Assembly (NCBI GenBank): GCA_032358255.1
Contig: JAULBX010029710.1
Location: 124,001-188,000 of the forward strand
Reading direction: 5' to 3'
Source: Heterotrichella gracilis
Lineage: Eukaryota; Sar; Xanthophyceae; Tribonematales; Xanthonemataceae
Length of the DNA: 64,000 nucleotides
Position numbers and translations under genes: made by a program
Notes under the pieces: generated by a model
Told to the model about the DNA's origin: nothing
Databases searched by the model: none
The model's input: only the letters and a program-made list of their open reading frames with translations
Shown: in pieces, positions 34,001-45,260 of the stretch
Position numbering within the stretch: position 1 is the stretch's first letter
Layout of the letters: each line of letters starts with the position of its first letter

Positions 34001-37000
34001 GTTTTCACCAACGCTGGAAGTACTCTCCCAAATGTCTTGGCGCGGGAATGCACAATACAGCAGTAGGCCAACCCACCCACCACCACCACACAAGCAACAC
34101 ACCGCCCCATATCCCACATGTACAGTCCTACTCCATATCCCACGTAGAGTCCCATGTAGAGTCCCATGCAGAGTCCCATGCAGAGTCCCATGTAGAGTCC
34201 TACTCCATATCCCACCCAAGCATCCAAACCCCGGCCCCCACCCCCCACTCACCACACAGTGTCCACATCCGAAATGAGCACGCTGAAGCCCATCTTGGTG
34301 AAGGTGTGGATCAGGCCAATCTTCTCACGGCCCTGGGGTCAGGGGGAAGGCAGAGGCCATAAGCGGGCGGCAAGGGGGAGCAGGAGCACACATGCGGTAC
34401 AGTGCTTCAGCCGCAGGTGACGAGGTATAAAGCACCAAATTAATGCAGATGATGTTACATGCTTGGCGTCGCATGAGCAAGGCAGGCTGCGCATCTCACT
34501 GTTTTGCTAAAATGCATGCGAGTAACCGGTTGACCACCGTACAGGCGTAAATTTACATATCATGAAGGCATGAGTGTTCATTTGTGACAGTAACCCCCAT
34601 TGCTTCCCACCATTTTGTGGAAGTGGTCCGACCCCCACCCAAAGTCCCCGTGCGGCAGTCCTGACCCCATTGCAAATGTGTGCACCTCGCGCCGCGCAAG
34701 CTCCTCAAGAACCTACACAAGGGTTTGGCCGGGTGTCAGCCGCTGGGGGACTGGGTCTGGACCCCGTCAAGCACTAGGACCTCCCTCTGTATTCCTAGGC
34801 AATGTGCTTCAAGAAAAACAGCTTTCTGGTGGGGTAGTGGCGTTCATATATGTTCATTATGACGCATGGCAAAATCATTATGACGCTTGGCAAAATTCTT
34901 CAATTTCTGCCATGCGAATGATGTTACCTTTGTGGGATGATGACATTGTTCATGGATTTGGTACTTGATGACAAATGGGAGAATTCTTTGAGATATGATG
35001 TTCTCTGGGTCCGCACCTTGTCGTCCATTGCCCCCACCATGTACGCATTGATCCCCGCATGCTGCACATGGCCTATCCAGTTGAGTGCAAAGTCCAGGTA
35101 GTGGTAGTTCACCCAGGTGACCATGATGGTGTTGGCCACAGCCACCCGGGCAACAAAGTCCCTGGAGGTGGGAGAGGGGGGATATGTTACATGTGATATG
35201 GACATGTGCGGGGGAGCGCGGAGAGATATTTGGCAAGCACGGTGACCAGTGTGGCCCTAGGGGAGGGGACAGGCGACGAGAGGCCAGGGCAAAGGATGGC
35301 AGGGCATGGCAGGGGCAGGGTGGTGCATGTCACCCCGAACGCACATATATTGATGCAGCTGGATGCGCACATGTGACCACGGACATGCATGGCGAGCGCC
35401 CAGGGCTGGGGGCGAACTCTATCTTGCTGCAGGCAGGCTCGCATGTGCAGGTAGCGGCATGAAATTGGTCCAATGACCATGCACCCATGCACTGAACCTA
35501 TGCACTGCACTCATGCACTGCACCCTTGCATCCATGCCCCCCACCACATGCACTCACTTGTCCAGCTCGTAGTCCGCCGGGTTCCCAGTCCACCCCTTGG
35601 CCTTAACAGGCTGCGTCACCTGGGCAGCCGCCTTCACCACCTGAACACCCACACCATCCGCAATCCCATTGTTCACAGTCACCGCGCTTTTGGTCCCAAG
35701 CACCGCATCCACCGCCGCAGCCTGACTTTCATGTTCCTCCCCTTGCTGGGTATCTGCACCAGCGTTGGCTGCCTTGGCGGCCGCGGCTGCATCTGCAAAT
35801 CCCTCCAGCCCCGCCTTGATCTTTGCCCGCCTGGCACGCCGCTTCTTCTTCCCCTTGGCAGCCGTGGCCTGCGCCAATATATTCAATATACAATTTAATT
35901 AAATTTTATAAATATATATATATACCAATGTGATTTCTCAGAAAATTAACAAATGGCTTAAATTTCAGGCGCCTAACTTCCACTCCAATTGGGATCCAGA
36001 ATAGGTGTGAGATAGGAGCAAACAAGTGCAAATGTGGAGGAAGTGTCATAGGGGGAGCTGGATCTAGCCGTGGAAGCTTGTCATCCCCCCCATACGCGTG
36101 CCCCCCCCCCCCACACCCCCCCACCCCCCTTCCCGCACCTGCGCCGCCTTCTCCTCCGCTGCCTTCTTCACCGCCGCCATGTCCAGGCTGGGCACGTTCT
36201 CAAGCTTCACGCTCTCGATCAGGCTGGTCATCTTGGAGATGCTGTCCACCGCGCGGGTGCTGGACTCGATCTCCCTGTCGTTCATGCCGATGCGCACCGC
36301 CTTGCCGCCGCTGGTGCTCTTGCCGCCTGACGCCGCCACCTTTTGCAGCTTCTGGTTGACCACGTCATCGGCGGTGACCTTCTTGTCCCAGCGCTTGTTG
36401 CCGTGCATGAAGGGGATGTCTGCGGGGTGCGGGGGAGATGGTAAGCTATGATGGCATGCGTTGATGGGCTGTAATGCCATGCAGGGCATGGTGCAATGGG
36501 GTATTCCCATGTAGTGTTGCACGCCAGGACATGCTTGCGAGTTGTGATCCACAATGGTGCTTGTGCGTGCGCTGTGCACAAGCAGCTTGGCGCAGGACCT
36601 GGGGCCATCGGCATGGGCAGCGGATCCCACGTGCCCATGGATTATGCCTGATACCCCCTTTTCACTGCAAGTGCACAAGTTATCCCCGCCTCACCCACTG
36701 CTGCACGCCTCGCGCAGGGTGCATACATGGATCAGGGGTTGTCTCTCCACACGCATACACGAGCACCCCCCACCCACCTAGCCCTGTATCCATCGTGTCC
36801 TCCATCGTGAATGCCACCAGGCTGTCCAGGTAGGCGGAACCGTCCTCACTAAATAGCCGGGGGCTGCCGGTTCGGAAGGGCCCCAGCTGCGCGGCAATGG
36901 ACTTGAAGGCATGCTTGGCGGGCTTCTGCAACAGCACCACCAGGGTGGCAGTTCCAAGAATGTACGCCAGGATGCGAAGCGGGGACCACCGCCGCCTGTG

Positions 37001-37033
37001 GGTGGCCGCCCGGACCACCATCACACCCGCCAT
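28053..37033 (-). CDS. XEG113-like GT77 arabinosyltransferase (type II Golgi glycosyltransferase)
   Basis: Golgi glycosyltransferase expected to add arabinose to hydroxyproline-linked glycans of extensin-like cell-wall proteins. Fifteen exons close in phase to 817 residues: 36778-37033, 36139-36419, 35558-35868, 35017-35161, 34611-34712, 34253-34332, 33818-33887, 33444-33557, 33175-33287, 32576-32759, 32154-32309, 31640-31806, 28990-29116, 28590-28697 and 28053-28292. The N-terminus has a basic cytosolic tail and one membrane segment (ILAYILGTATLVVLL), then a Lys/Ala-rich stem of about 170 residues including KGKKKRRARRAK. The GT77 core shows NYHYLDFALNWIGHV, GWGSDHFHKMGREK, the DxD in LISDVDTVW, ADILTSSDHL, AFNIGIMLFRPSEA, KVWDQNAFNELV, GSGHTFYVQQLW, VVHNTFQFSGTPGKR, NLVNHQLLQ, PPLWCGWDRWW and MCPMDHVF. 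These match XEG113 in order. Intron 12 (29117-31639) is five times longer than the others and holds a long same-strand open frame. Confidence 0.93.
29172..29260. repeat. CATGGCGCA/CATGACACA minisatellite
   Basis: About nine degenerate 9-10-base units of CATGGCGCA, CATGGCACA and CATGACACA lie between the stop of the intronic gene (29297) and the acceptor of XEG113-like exon 13 (29117-29118). Confidence 0.85.
29297..31291 (-). CDS. DPY30-like plus GAF-domain protein (radial-spoke RSP2-like candidate) nested in an intron
   Basis: One uninterrupted frame of about 660 codons, open from 31291 to the stop at 29297, lies on the same strand inside intron 12 of the XEG113-like gene. The N-terminal part has a helical dimerisation-like motif (VGPMLGHALTAVFLQQPVDP followed by LACFKEQLVKH) resembling DPY30/RIIa docking motifs. 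Residues ~100-300 look like a GAF domain (WLVDRDSFHLVHQPGSQLPS; TGAFFAVPIKFASGQVAAIL). A Pro/Glu/Asp-rich linker of about 100 residues and a helical C-terminal region (LLRAALLLLGKDWETCNAW) follow. DPY30 plus GAF is known from radial spoke protein 2, so an axonemal role is inferred. There is no in-frame ATG before the DPY30-like motif, so either a 5' exon is missing or the start is the internal Met of GPMLGH. The frame holds no introns, unlike its neighbours, as a retroposed copy would. Codon bias and length argue against chance. Confidence 0.6.
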   Translation of the reverse strand, partial: TACSVRTFASSGQTGPCLRKKLFEKTLSAFSIASSTVVTTDDYELAAFSQCLDAVGPMLGHALTAVFLQQPVDPLACFKEQLVKHVRDQELRTQLSVEYASDVATEKQAAREQDAAFDQLVQRQQQQDAALLALLDDPDSVLELFHKAVNACVQFGGASAAYVWEIVEVLAPPASQAKQAPIDEDTQEDAAVEAVKTQPMDSTPQRALHFVTASDGQQWLVDRDSFHLVHQPGSQLPSLPVTMQLLNTPASSSLYLPNTSLEPSIKHFGEGTHGTGAFFAVPIKFASGQVAAILSTDTLTPLGSGQALSGQQREYMQEVAAAISTTLQALGAKHVASQASGFPQPVKALLKQLGRLVEEEVEDAPQVEEASAAEPGLEDALPVPEDSPIPVDPDATSGDPQPVEEVPTDASPATPPPPEEGHTEDPVPSKPEDPEATIPTPQPEASDPVSIEAPTAIVDPAPAPAPDPCAVQEWMLAAAEGDPENVAAAKQRLRDMVAALPALQEASTYADERLADEMGKLGIIASTLQELSASAVKELQLCVQPPPHTYTLLRAALLLLGKDWETCNAWSRCRRAVTEPRMHTLASLKPSEVVPHASMLAGMLEPLAGVGDEALSREVPGSGVGVVVRLLLGQLQVAGGVEVEAGVRGGELRVTWMHRRCWSL
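34116..34215. repeat. AGAGTCCCATGT minisatellite flanked by direct copies
   Basis: About five 12-base AGAGTCCCATG(T/C) units (34146-34201) sit between two copies of AGTCCTACTCCATATCCCAC, within intron 6 of the XEG113-like gene. Confidence 0.85.
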
Positions 37034-37855
37034 AGCGGGGTCAGTGGTGGCGCTGGGCTATGCGGGGTAACCAGTCACCCACACGACATGGCATGTGGCC
37101 ACGGGTGGAAAGCCGTCGCGGTATAGACTTGGCCGCGAGGCTGGATAACGCCAACAAGACGGTGGAGAAGTAGCCGTCGGGCCTGTAAAAGCCACCGGCC
37201 AGTACCGTACCGTATCACTCGTTCCTATGCCACGGATGTGAACTGGGGTACACGCACATTTCAGCAATTCGGTTGCAATATGAGGCAACGCTTGCTTGTT
37301 TACCACATACACAGCCGCATGCAACAACAAAAAAGTTTATAGCAACTTGAATACACCCTTTGCTGGGAAAATTTGGTCGAGATTGTTCTCCATATGCATG
37401 CACTCTCCCGCGCTATTGCACTTCCTCTGCTCCCCTGCCAAAGGCCGCCACAAATGCGCACAATGTCGCCCATAAACGCACGACAAGCCTGCATGCACAC
37501 CGCAAAGCTCGACTTTGAGCGCACATCTTTTAGTGTGTGTGTGGTGTGGGTCACAGCTGTCGTCAGTGTGGGATGGCTGCATGGCTACAAATGCATGCAT
37601 ATAAGTTGCAGCCTGCCTTCAACCCGCAACCAGTGACGATACAACTTGACAGGCACAGCCCTTGACACGTACCCAAATTCCAGCACTTTTTGCAACCAGC
37701 GCACCCCAAATAGACGGTTGTACTCGGTGACGCGCGATCTCCTGGCCAACACACTGCACCTGTGCACACGAGGTGCTGCCACCCCCCTCTCCACGGGTTC
37801 TAACCGCTGGCTCCGCCTCTCGCCCTGCCGCGTGTGAAAGTCGCCGTCTTCCGCG
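37034..37855. promoter_or_regulatory. Divergent promoter region, XEG113-like and eIF2B epsilon
   Basis: These 822 bases lie between two divergent start codons. There is an ATGCATGCATATAAG motif near 37590. I see no firm TATA element. Short frames occur on both strands but none looks coding. Confidence 0.5.
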
Positions 37856-40800
37856 ATGCCCAGCCGCAAGGCGGGCGGTGTGGAGGGCAAGGAGACGCTG
37901 ACAGCCATCGTGCTGGCAGACAGTTTCAACCAGGTAGGGAGGGGACAACCGCGCACCTAAGTTAGCCCCGGATCCGCCTGCAGCTATTGATCACAGCCCG
38001 TATGCTTGCATAGTGCGTGGGGCGTGTGTGTGCCTTGGTGTAACCGGGAATGAAGGCACTTCAGTGGGGTTCATGCGTGATGCATGCATGCATGTGCACA
38101 CACAGTGCACGAGCCACGCAGCATAGCCGACCCTGCAACCGGTGGGTGGAGCAACAGACCACTCAAACCAAATTAAGACACGAGTATGCACCAAAGCACC
38201 CCCCCACCCACACACAACGTGCCCAGCGCGCTTCCCCCCTGCAGCGCTTCCGCCCCATCAGCGTTGAGCGCCCCAAGGTGCTCCTCCCCCTGGTGAACGT
38301 GCCCATGATAGACTACACGCTGGAGTGGCTGGTGGCAAGTGGCGTGGAGGAGGTGGGTTGGGTGGGGGGGGTGGGGGTGGGTAGGGAGAGGGTACTACTG
38401 TTCGCAAAGGGCTGTTGGCATGGCTGTGGGGTGGTGGAGGGTGCGTGTGCTGATGACAGGGGGGGTTTGGGTGTGTCCTGCGAGTGCCACTCCTGATTGG
38501 CGGAGGATGGTTTCTGGCGCTGTGAGGGCTATGTGGTAGGTGGAGGTGGGGCCAAGAGGAGGGGCAGGCGGTGGTGGGGTAAGGGTGCCCGCCCATCGTA
38601 TGCGCCATCACACTGCCAGTCCTTCCAAATGGACACAGCCAAACCCCGCCTATTGGACCCTGCCCCAAACCCCATCACAACCCGCATCCCCAACCCGCAG
38701 TGCTACGTGTTCTGCTCCGCACACGCCGACCAGCTCCAGCACCACCTGGCCTCAACCAAATGGTCCCGCCAGCGGGGCCTCACCCTACACCCAGTGGTAT
38801 CGACCAACACGCTGTCTGCTGGCGAGGCCCTGCGGCTGCTTGACCAGCGGGATGTGATCAAGTCGGACTTTATCCTTGTGTCGGGGGATGTGGTGTCCAA
38901 TATGGACCTGCGCCCCGCGCTTGAGGCGCACCGTGCCAGGCGGGAGAAGGACAAGGCGGCTATCATGACCATGGTGGGTGGTGGTGGTGGTGGAGGGGGC
39001 GGTTGTGGTGGTGATTTTGGTTTTGGTTTTGGTGGGGGTGGTTGTGGTTGTTGGTGGTAGTGGTGGTGGCTGTGGTGGTGGTTTCTTCTTGGCCATAGTG
39101 GGTGTGGGTTGGGGGTGGCGTGTAACAAAGCAGCCATTGTGACCATGGTATATGCTAGCGGTGATGTTTAGAGGGGGGGTTGGCATGTCATGGAGAAGGG
39201 TGAGGTGAATGAGTGCATGATGGTGGTATGGGCGGGGTGCTGTAAGGATGCGCCATGGGTATAGCCTCTGCTGGCACCTTTGTGGTGCATCCCCTCCGTT
39301 CACCCATCCTCCATCCATACACACGCAGGTCATGCGCTGTGTGAGCAGCCCCGCTGCGCGGCGGCGCCTGGGTGACAACCCCCAGCTGAGCGTGGTTGAC
39401 CCCGTCACCAACAGGCTGATAAAGTACGAGGAGAGCGAGGGGAGGGGAAAGCGGGTGATGGGGGTGGACGCGCACTTCTTCTCAGAGAGGGACGGGGTCA
39501 AGGTGAGGTGTGGGGCGGGGTGGGTGGAGGGGTTATTATATTCCTATTCCGCAGGTCCACGCCGACCTGGTTTTTATATGAAGCCTGTTGTTTTGCAATG
39601 ATTGTATTTGGTCGCTAAATCTTTTTTATTGATTCCCGCAGGTCCACGCCGACCTGGTTGACTGCCACATCTACATCTGCGCACCCGAGGTTCTGTTCCT
39701 GTTCTCAGACAACTTTGACTACCAGGTGCGGGGCCAATACGCGGGGACGAGGAGGGGGAGAACAAAAATAAACTGCGTGAAGTTAAACAAAATGAGGTGC
39801 TGTCCTGTTCTCAGACAACTTTCAATACCAGGTTGACGGGATATGCGGGATGGGGAAGGGGACAATGTAAATAAATTGCATTTTCATCCTTGGCCTCATC
39901 ACTTGCATTCCGGCAAGGTCAGCAATCAACCCTGCAAAAGATAAATTACCATTCATTTGTATCACCTCCCTCAGAACATCCGCCGCGACTTCATCACCGG
40001 CGTTCTGTCTGAAGAGGAGCTAGGGAACAAGCTGTACGTGCACATGCTGGAGAGGCAGTACGCGGCGCGCGTGCACAACCTGCGCTCCTATGATGCCATA
40101 TCAAGGGACATCTTGCAGCGATGGGCGTTTCCGTTTGTGCCAGACACCAATGTGCTGCAGGTAAGGGCTGGGTGGGGGGGCCTGGGGGTACTGGGGCCGT
40201 GGGGGTGTGGCAGGAGCCATAGTGGTGGTTGACCTGCACATTTGTGTGGTGTGGCGCTGCTGGGAATGCGCGTGCTGTCGATGCATGGGTACATCTGCTA
40301 ACCAAAGCTGGTCCCACACTCTACCAGTCACAGCCATACGTACACACACTTGCAATTTCTGCTGCAAAACCCTACGCTTCTCCTTATCACTTGCAACGCA
40401 TAACATCTTGGTTCTTTTCACCTCTCAATTTGGTGTCCTTGTCTTTGTACAAAGTACAGAATTGTGTTTGCCTCGAGCCTTTAAATCACCATGTTCATCC
40501 CTGCAGAGCGACTCCAAGTACCGCTTCCAGCGCGGCCACATCTATGCAGAGCACAGGCTGGATGGGGAGGCAGTGGTGGGGCATGACACATGCATCGGGG
40601 GAGGATGCAAGCTGGGAAATGGGGCGAAGGTAGGTGGCTGCGGGGATGCGCGGTGGGGTGGGGGGAACTGCCACATGTCTTAACTCCCAGTTGCGTGCAT
40701 CCTGTCCAGCATTACAGTCAGATTATCGACCAGCTGTGCTCAAGCGGCGCCAAGCAGCACCATTTATTTTTCCTGTTATGTACCGCCACCTGGGTTTATG

Positions 40801-43800
40801 GGCTGTGCTATCATGCTTGTGACCCATGCCCAACATGCATCGGGGCTCATTGTTCTCCATTGTAATTGTAAAAAGGATGGCATGTAACATTCTAATTGGC
40901 ATTGAAGAAGTAACTCGTCTAAAGTCTCTGCACCCATTTGTTAACAACTCTCCTTTGTCCTTGCCCACCACATCACCCTCGACTGGGGGTTGCATGCATG
41001 TGAATTTGGAGAAAGACGACATATGTTTATTTTATGTAACAAATTGCCCGTGGGCAGCCCAATCCATAACCGCTTCTCTTCTTTCCAGATTGATTCCTCG
41101 GTGATTGGGCGCCACTGCCAGATAGGCGCCGGCGCCGTCCTCAAGGGGTGCTACATCCACGACAGGGTAGTGATAGGGGAGGGCGCAAGGCTGAGCCACT
41201 GCCTGGTGTGCGAGGGTGCGGTGATCAAGCCAGGGGCGGTGCTGGAGCCCGGGGTCACTGTGTCATTCAGGTAAATAAACGGAATGAAATGAGGAAAAAA
41301 ACCTGAAAAGATATAAAGACAGTAATTACACCAACAATCGGTATTAAGGTACCTCTTGCCCTTGTTTCCCCCCCTTATTTCAGCGCTTTCTGTTCACACC
41401 TCGTTCTTTTCATGTGCAATTTGTTGCTCAGGTGAAGAGGGGCACAGTGTATGAAATGCATTAAATTGACGAGGTGGCAGATGTTTAAATCATGGTTATC
41501 ACCTAACCAGATCATTCCCATAAGCAGAGCCCTGAACCACCTCCCTCCCCCCCCCCTCTCCGCAGATGCGTTGTTGGGCAGGGGGTGGTGGTGCCTGCCT
41601 ACAGCCGCCTGTCCCTGTGCCGCCAGCTGGTGTCGCACGCATCATTCAGCGATGATGAGCTGGAGTATGCGGCATCAGGCAAGGAGGCGGGGGCAGGTAA
41701 GAGGTTTGAAGAGACCCTAAATTCTAAGTTATAAACCATAAACCCCAAACCACGCCTCCTTCACCATTTTTGAGCTGGCGGATTGGTCTCAAGGAAGGGA
41801 GGCGAAGGCAGTTACAGATCAGGCTTGCTCATTTGCAAACCCTTTGTACAGCATTGGGAGAAGGTTTGCATGGCATGCTGTTATGCGTGATGCTTTGCCT
41901 GGTGGGAAATCCTGCACCAAAACCTTTGCCAACCCTGGACCAAGCCATCCCCAAGCCCTGTTTGCAGCCCTGATCGCCACTGGGCCTTGCCTGCAGACGA
42001 GAACTCCTTCGGCGACGAAACCGAGCCCACCGGCAGTGAAAAACCCTCCCCCCAGGTATTGGCCGCCGCCGAAGCCCTCGCCGCAGGCCACGCGCCCCCC
42101 CCAGGCTCCTTCGATTTCGAGCCGATGGTGGTTGGCCCAGATGGGGCTGGGTTTTCGTGGGTCCCCGCGGAGAGGGATGGGGATGACGTCACTCGGATGT
42201 CTATCGCGCCCCCCCTGCCACCTCCCGGTACAGGGATGGATGACGACTCGGATGACGGGAGTGTGGCAGAGACCACTGTGGATGCGGTGGGTGCTGCGCG
42301 CTGGGGTGGGGTGGGTGGGGGGCGCCGCATGTATTGGCACGTGCTTCACGGCAAATTGTGTGTGCGGCATGCGTTGGCGGATGCTTGGCGCTAATTCAAT
42401 TCCATGGTCCACCCTCACCTCCAACCCCACTTGCGCAGGAGGCTGGCCAACCCCATGGCCATCGCACCAGACAGCGTGTGAAACCCTTAACTTAGGATCT
42501 TGCAGAGGCCCTTGTCCTAACCCCTAAAATATGCCCCGAATTACCTGTGCAGGAGGCCGACGCCAACCCCATGGCCACCGCATCAGACAGCGTGTTCCGG
42601 CGGGAGGTGAGCGAGACATTCCTGCGCTGCATGCAGGAGGGGTACGACCAGACCAACGCGGTGATTGAGCTCAACGGGCTCAAGATAGCGGAGGACAGGA
42701 CATTTGCGGACTGCGCGAGATACATTTTCACAACGGTGGGTGGCACGTGAGATACATTTTCACAACGTGTGAGGTGGGGGCGGGAAAGGTTAAAGGAAAT
42801 ATCACAAGGAGTGCTCAAAGTAACAGAATAAAGTAATGAAATACATCTTCATGACGGTGGGTGGCGCTTGGAGGTGTGGGTGGAGGGGAAGGAGGGGGGG
42901 AGATGTCCTGACTGTGCTGGAGGGTGTTTTATGCATGAAGGCAACTATGAGAGGGGACACATGTGTGTGTGGAGCTACGTGTGCAACAACATATGAAGCT
43001 AGGTATGGCAGGGAAATGCTCTTACAAAAGGGATTTTTGTACCATCTTTCCAACACTTCCTCTCCCCCGCAGGTCCTTGGCCTATGCCTGCCCGCCCCCC
43101 CCCGCACCAAGGCCGAGTACCTGTCCCTATACCCACCCACCGCACCACCACAGGGCACCCGCGAGGGCCAGGTGGAGCTGCTCAAGTCACTCACGCGCCT
43201 GCTCAAGGAGTGGGCGCCGCTGCTGCACAGGTTCCTCAAGGGAGAGGACGACCAGGTGGGATATCCTAGACCCTGAAACCTAAACCCTGAACAGTTTTGT
43301 GGGCAGAACCAGTCCCTTGTGATGGGGTATCCTAACCCCTAAACCGTTAACCCTAAATAAATGTAAGGTATCCCAGGCGGCCCACTTCCCACTGATGATA
43401 TGCAAATGTCGTATACCATCCTTGGGGTAGAGTAGGGTGCTTATGTGCCTGCAGATGGAGAAGGGGGAATGCAGTGGGGAGTAGGGTCATGGCAATGGAG
43501 TTTGTGGGCTGCGGTTGCTGTTGTGATGGCAGCGACAAGGGTAGTTATGGTCTTGGCGAGTTTGTTTTTGCAGCACTAAGCGCCACGTCGACCAAAGGTT
43601 AACACCCCTCTCCTCGACAAACTGTTGATGGACAAAGACAGAGATTATGCAGGTCGGGGCTGCCTGTGCAAGGCTACTGCTTGGTTGGCATCACTGCTGG
43701 TTTGCTAGTGAAAGATAGCTTGCCAACAAGTAAACCCCTAGCCCCTAACCAAAAGCATATCAACCCTGAACCCTACACCTTACACCTTTCCCTCCCCCAG

Positions 43801-44495
43801 GTTGAGCTGCTGCTGACCCTGGAGGAGTACTGCGCCGAGGAGGGCGAGTTTGACGGCTGCGGCGAGGCTGCCCCCGCGCACTTTGCGCCCATGTTCCCCC
43901 AGCTGCTCAAGGCGCTGTACGACTGCGAGGTGGTGGGCGAGGAGGCGGTGCTGGTGTGGGCGGATGAGAAGGAGCACGCGGCGGAGGAGGAGAAGACCTT
44001 CCTAAAAAAGGTGGGTGGAAATCTCCACTTACGTGATAATACATGTGTATGGGAAGAATGTGCCGCCTCTGGGTGTTGCTGGTGGTTTTGGGTGCGTTAG
44101 TTGGGGTTGCAAAGGTTATTATCTTGTCTGCGATGGGGGGCGGGGGGCGGATGAGAAGGAGCATGCGGCGTGGGAGGAGAAGGCGTTCTCGAAAACCCCG
44201 TGGGTGGAATTTTTCCGTCCATTTTTATCAATACATGCGGCTGGGGACGGGCACACCCAGGGACCATGCGCAAGTTCAATGTTGTGCGGAGCGATAATTA
44301 AAGCCTGCTGGTGGGCGGTGATAGGACCATTAGCTCTCCTGCCGTTGAACTTTTTGCTGTGAATGACGAGGTATGAGCCCCTGCCGTGCCCCCGCGCAGG
44401 CCCAGCCCTTCATCGACTGGCTGCGCACGGCTGAGGAGGAGGAGGAGGATAGCGAGGAGGAGAGTGGGGAGGAAAGCGAGGAGGATGAAGAGTAG
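37856..44495 (+). CDS. EIF2B5: Translation initiation factor eIF2B epsilon subunit
   Basis: Catalytic subunit of the cytosolic guanine-nucleotide exchange factor for eIF2. Fourteen exons close in phase to 766 residues: 37856-37933, 38245-38352, 38701-38973, 39329-39502, 39642-39725, 39975-40160, 40507-40629, 41089-41270, 41566-41696, 41997-42286, 42553-42735, 43073-43255, 43801-44010 and 44400-44495. The N-terminal nucleotidyltransferase-like domain is seen in [37 protein letters not shown] and [14 protein letters not shown]. Left-handed beta-helix repeats follow ([37 protein letters not shown]). After an acidic linker comes the C-terminal W2/HEAT domain (exons 11-14, ending [14 protein letters not shown] and an acidic tail). 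Several introns contain exon-edge echoes. The start is the first ATG, directly before the conserved domain. Confidence 0.96.
38974..39075 (+). repeat. G/T-rich low-complexity tract in eIF2B epsilon intron 3
   Basis: A run of GGTGGT, GGTTTT and GTGGTT units starts just after the donor at 38974. On the complement it reads as an ACCACC/AAAACC tract. Confidence 0.85.
39551..39835 (+). repeat. Acceptor and donor echoes on both sides of eIF2B epsilon exon 5
   Basis: The acceptor region CCGCAGGTCCACGCCGACCT (39637 onward) is duplicated exactly at 39550, 87 bases upstream. The exon end TTCTCAGACAACTTTGACTA, followed by CCAGGTGCG, is duplicated at 39805-39835 as TTCTCAGACAACTTTCAATA followed by CCAGGTTGA. 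An 84-base exon is thus bracketed by copies of its own edges. Confidence 0.9.
42436..42870 (+). repeat. Acceptor and donor echoes around eIF2B epsilon exon 11
   Basis: Upstream, GCGCAGGAGGCTGGCCAACC and CCATGGCCATCGCACCAGAC (42434-42476) copy the start of the exon at 42549. Downstream, the exon end GAGATACATTTTCACAACGG with GTGGGTGGC recurs at about 42751 and 42838, giving three donors in 130 bases. Confidence 0.9.
43951..44210 (+). repeat. 67-bp donor echo after eIF2B epsilon exon 13
   Basis: The exon end GCGGATGAGAAGGAGCACGC ... AAAAAAGGTGGGTGGAAATC is copied at 44145-44210 as GCGGATGAGAAGGAGCATGC ... AACCCCGTGGGTGGAATTTT. This is the longest echo in the window. It keeps the donor GTGGGTGGAA. 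Confidence 0.9.
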
Positions 44496-45260
44496 GGGAG
44501 GGGGAGGGGAAGGGAAGGGACGCCAGATGGGCACTGGCTTTGGGACAGGCTGTGTGCCAGACGCTGTGAATTGGGCTAATGGAGAATCCCAGCCATGGAG
44601 GACAGGAACGCAGTAGGGGGTTGTGAAGCATCCCTTTGGGCCGTTCACGGCCTCATGTCAAACATTACCCTAGGGCAAACATTACACAATGGTATGCAGG
44701 TGCATGCCGTTGATCCCTCCTGCTTGGAGGTCTGGCAAGTCCACGTAACCTGCTGGCAAACGCTTGGCCAATTAAACTTGTCTGCTTCTTTGTTCTGCTG
44801 CTTGGTCAATACCTGGGTGCTCTGTTGTGCATCAAAAGGAGGACAGCTGGCAGGTGACAGCTGCCTTATATTTGAATTTTTGTAAAAATCGCGAGCCACG
44901 TCATCATGGGAAAAGCAGGAGTTTGCATGCACAAAACATGCTTGGCGTGCAGAGTTGCACCGTATTTGGCGAACTTGGGCGCGCAAGACTCTTCGTTTCT
45001 GTTGCCGCTTTTGTTGTCGGCAAGCTGTCAACTGTCATTCGTTGCCGCCTGTTTCCCTGACGTTTCGGAGTGAGGAAAAGCACTGGCCAAGCATTCGTTG
45101 ACCAAGACCCTACCGTCAAAGTCTGCGTGTTACCTCGCACAGCACGCAAAGAGCTTGTGCTGTACTCTGTCGTCGTAAAAGGTGTACAGTGTCTGTTGCA
45201 ACGCGGTTTACCTCGGGTTACGTAGCTCGGTCTTGCCAACAACTGGGGCAGAGCCACACC
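44496..45260. other. Intergenic spacer between eIF2B epsilon and the BACK-domain gene
   Basis: Two plus-strand genes flank this 765-base spacer. A TGTAA pentamer occurs near 44880 (TTTTTGTAAAAATC) and may end the eIF2B transcript. Nothing else is recognised. Confidence 0.5.

Noticed and set aside
33803-34255. Minus-strand frames with MGLCMG-like repeats
   Set aside because: They come from translating the 12-base minisatellite in an XEG113-like intron.
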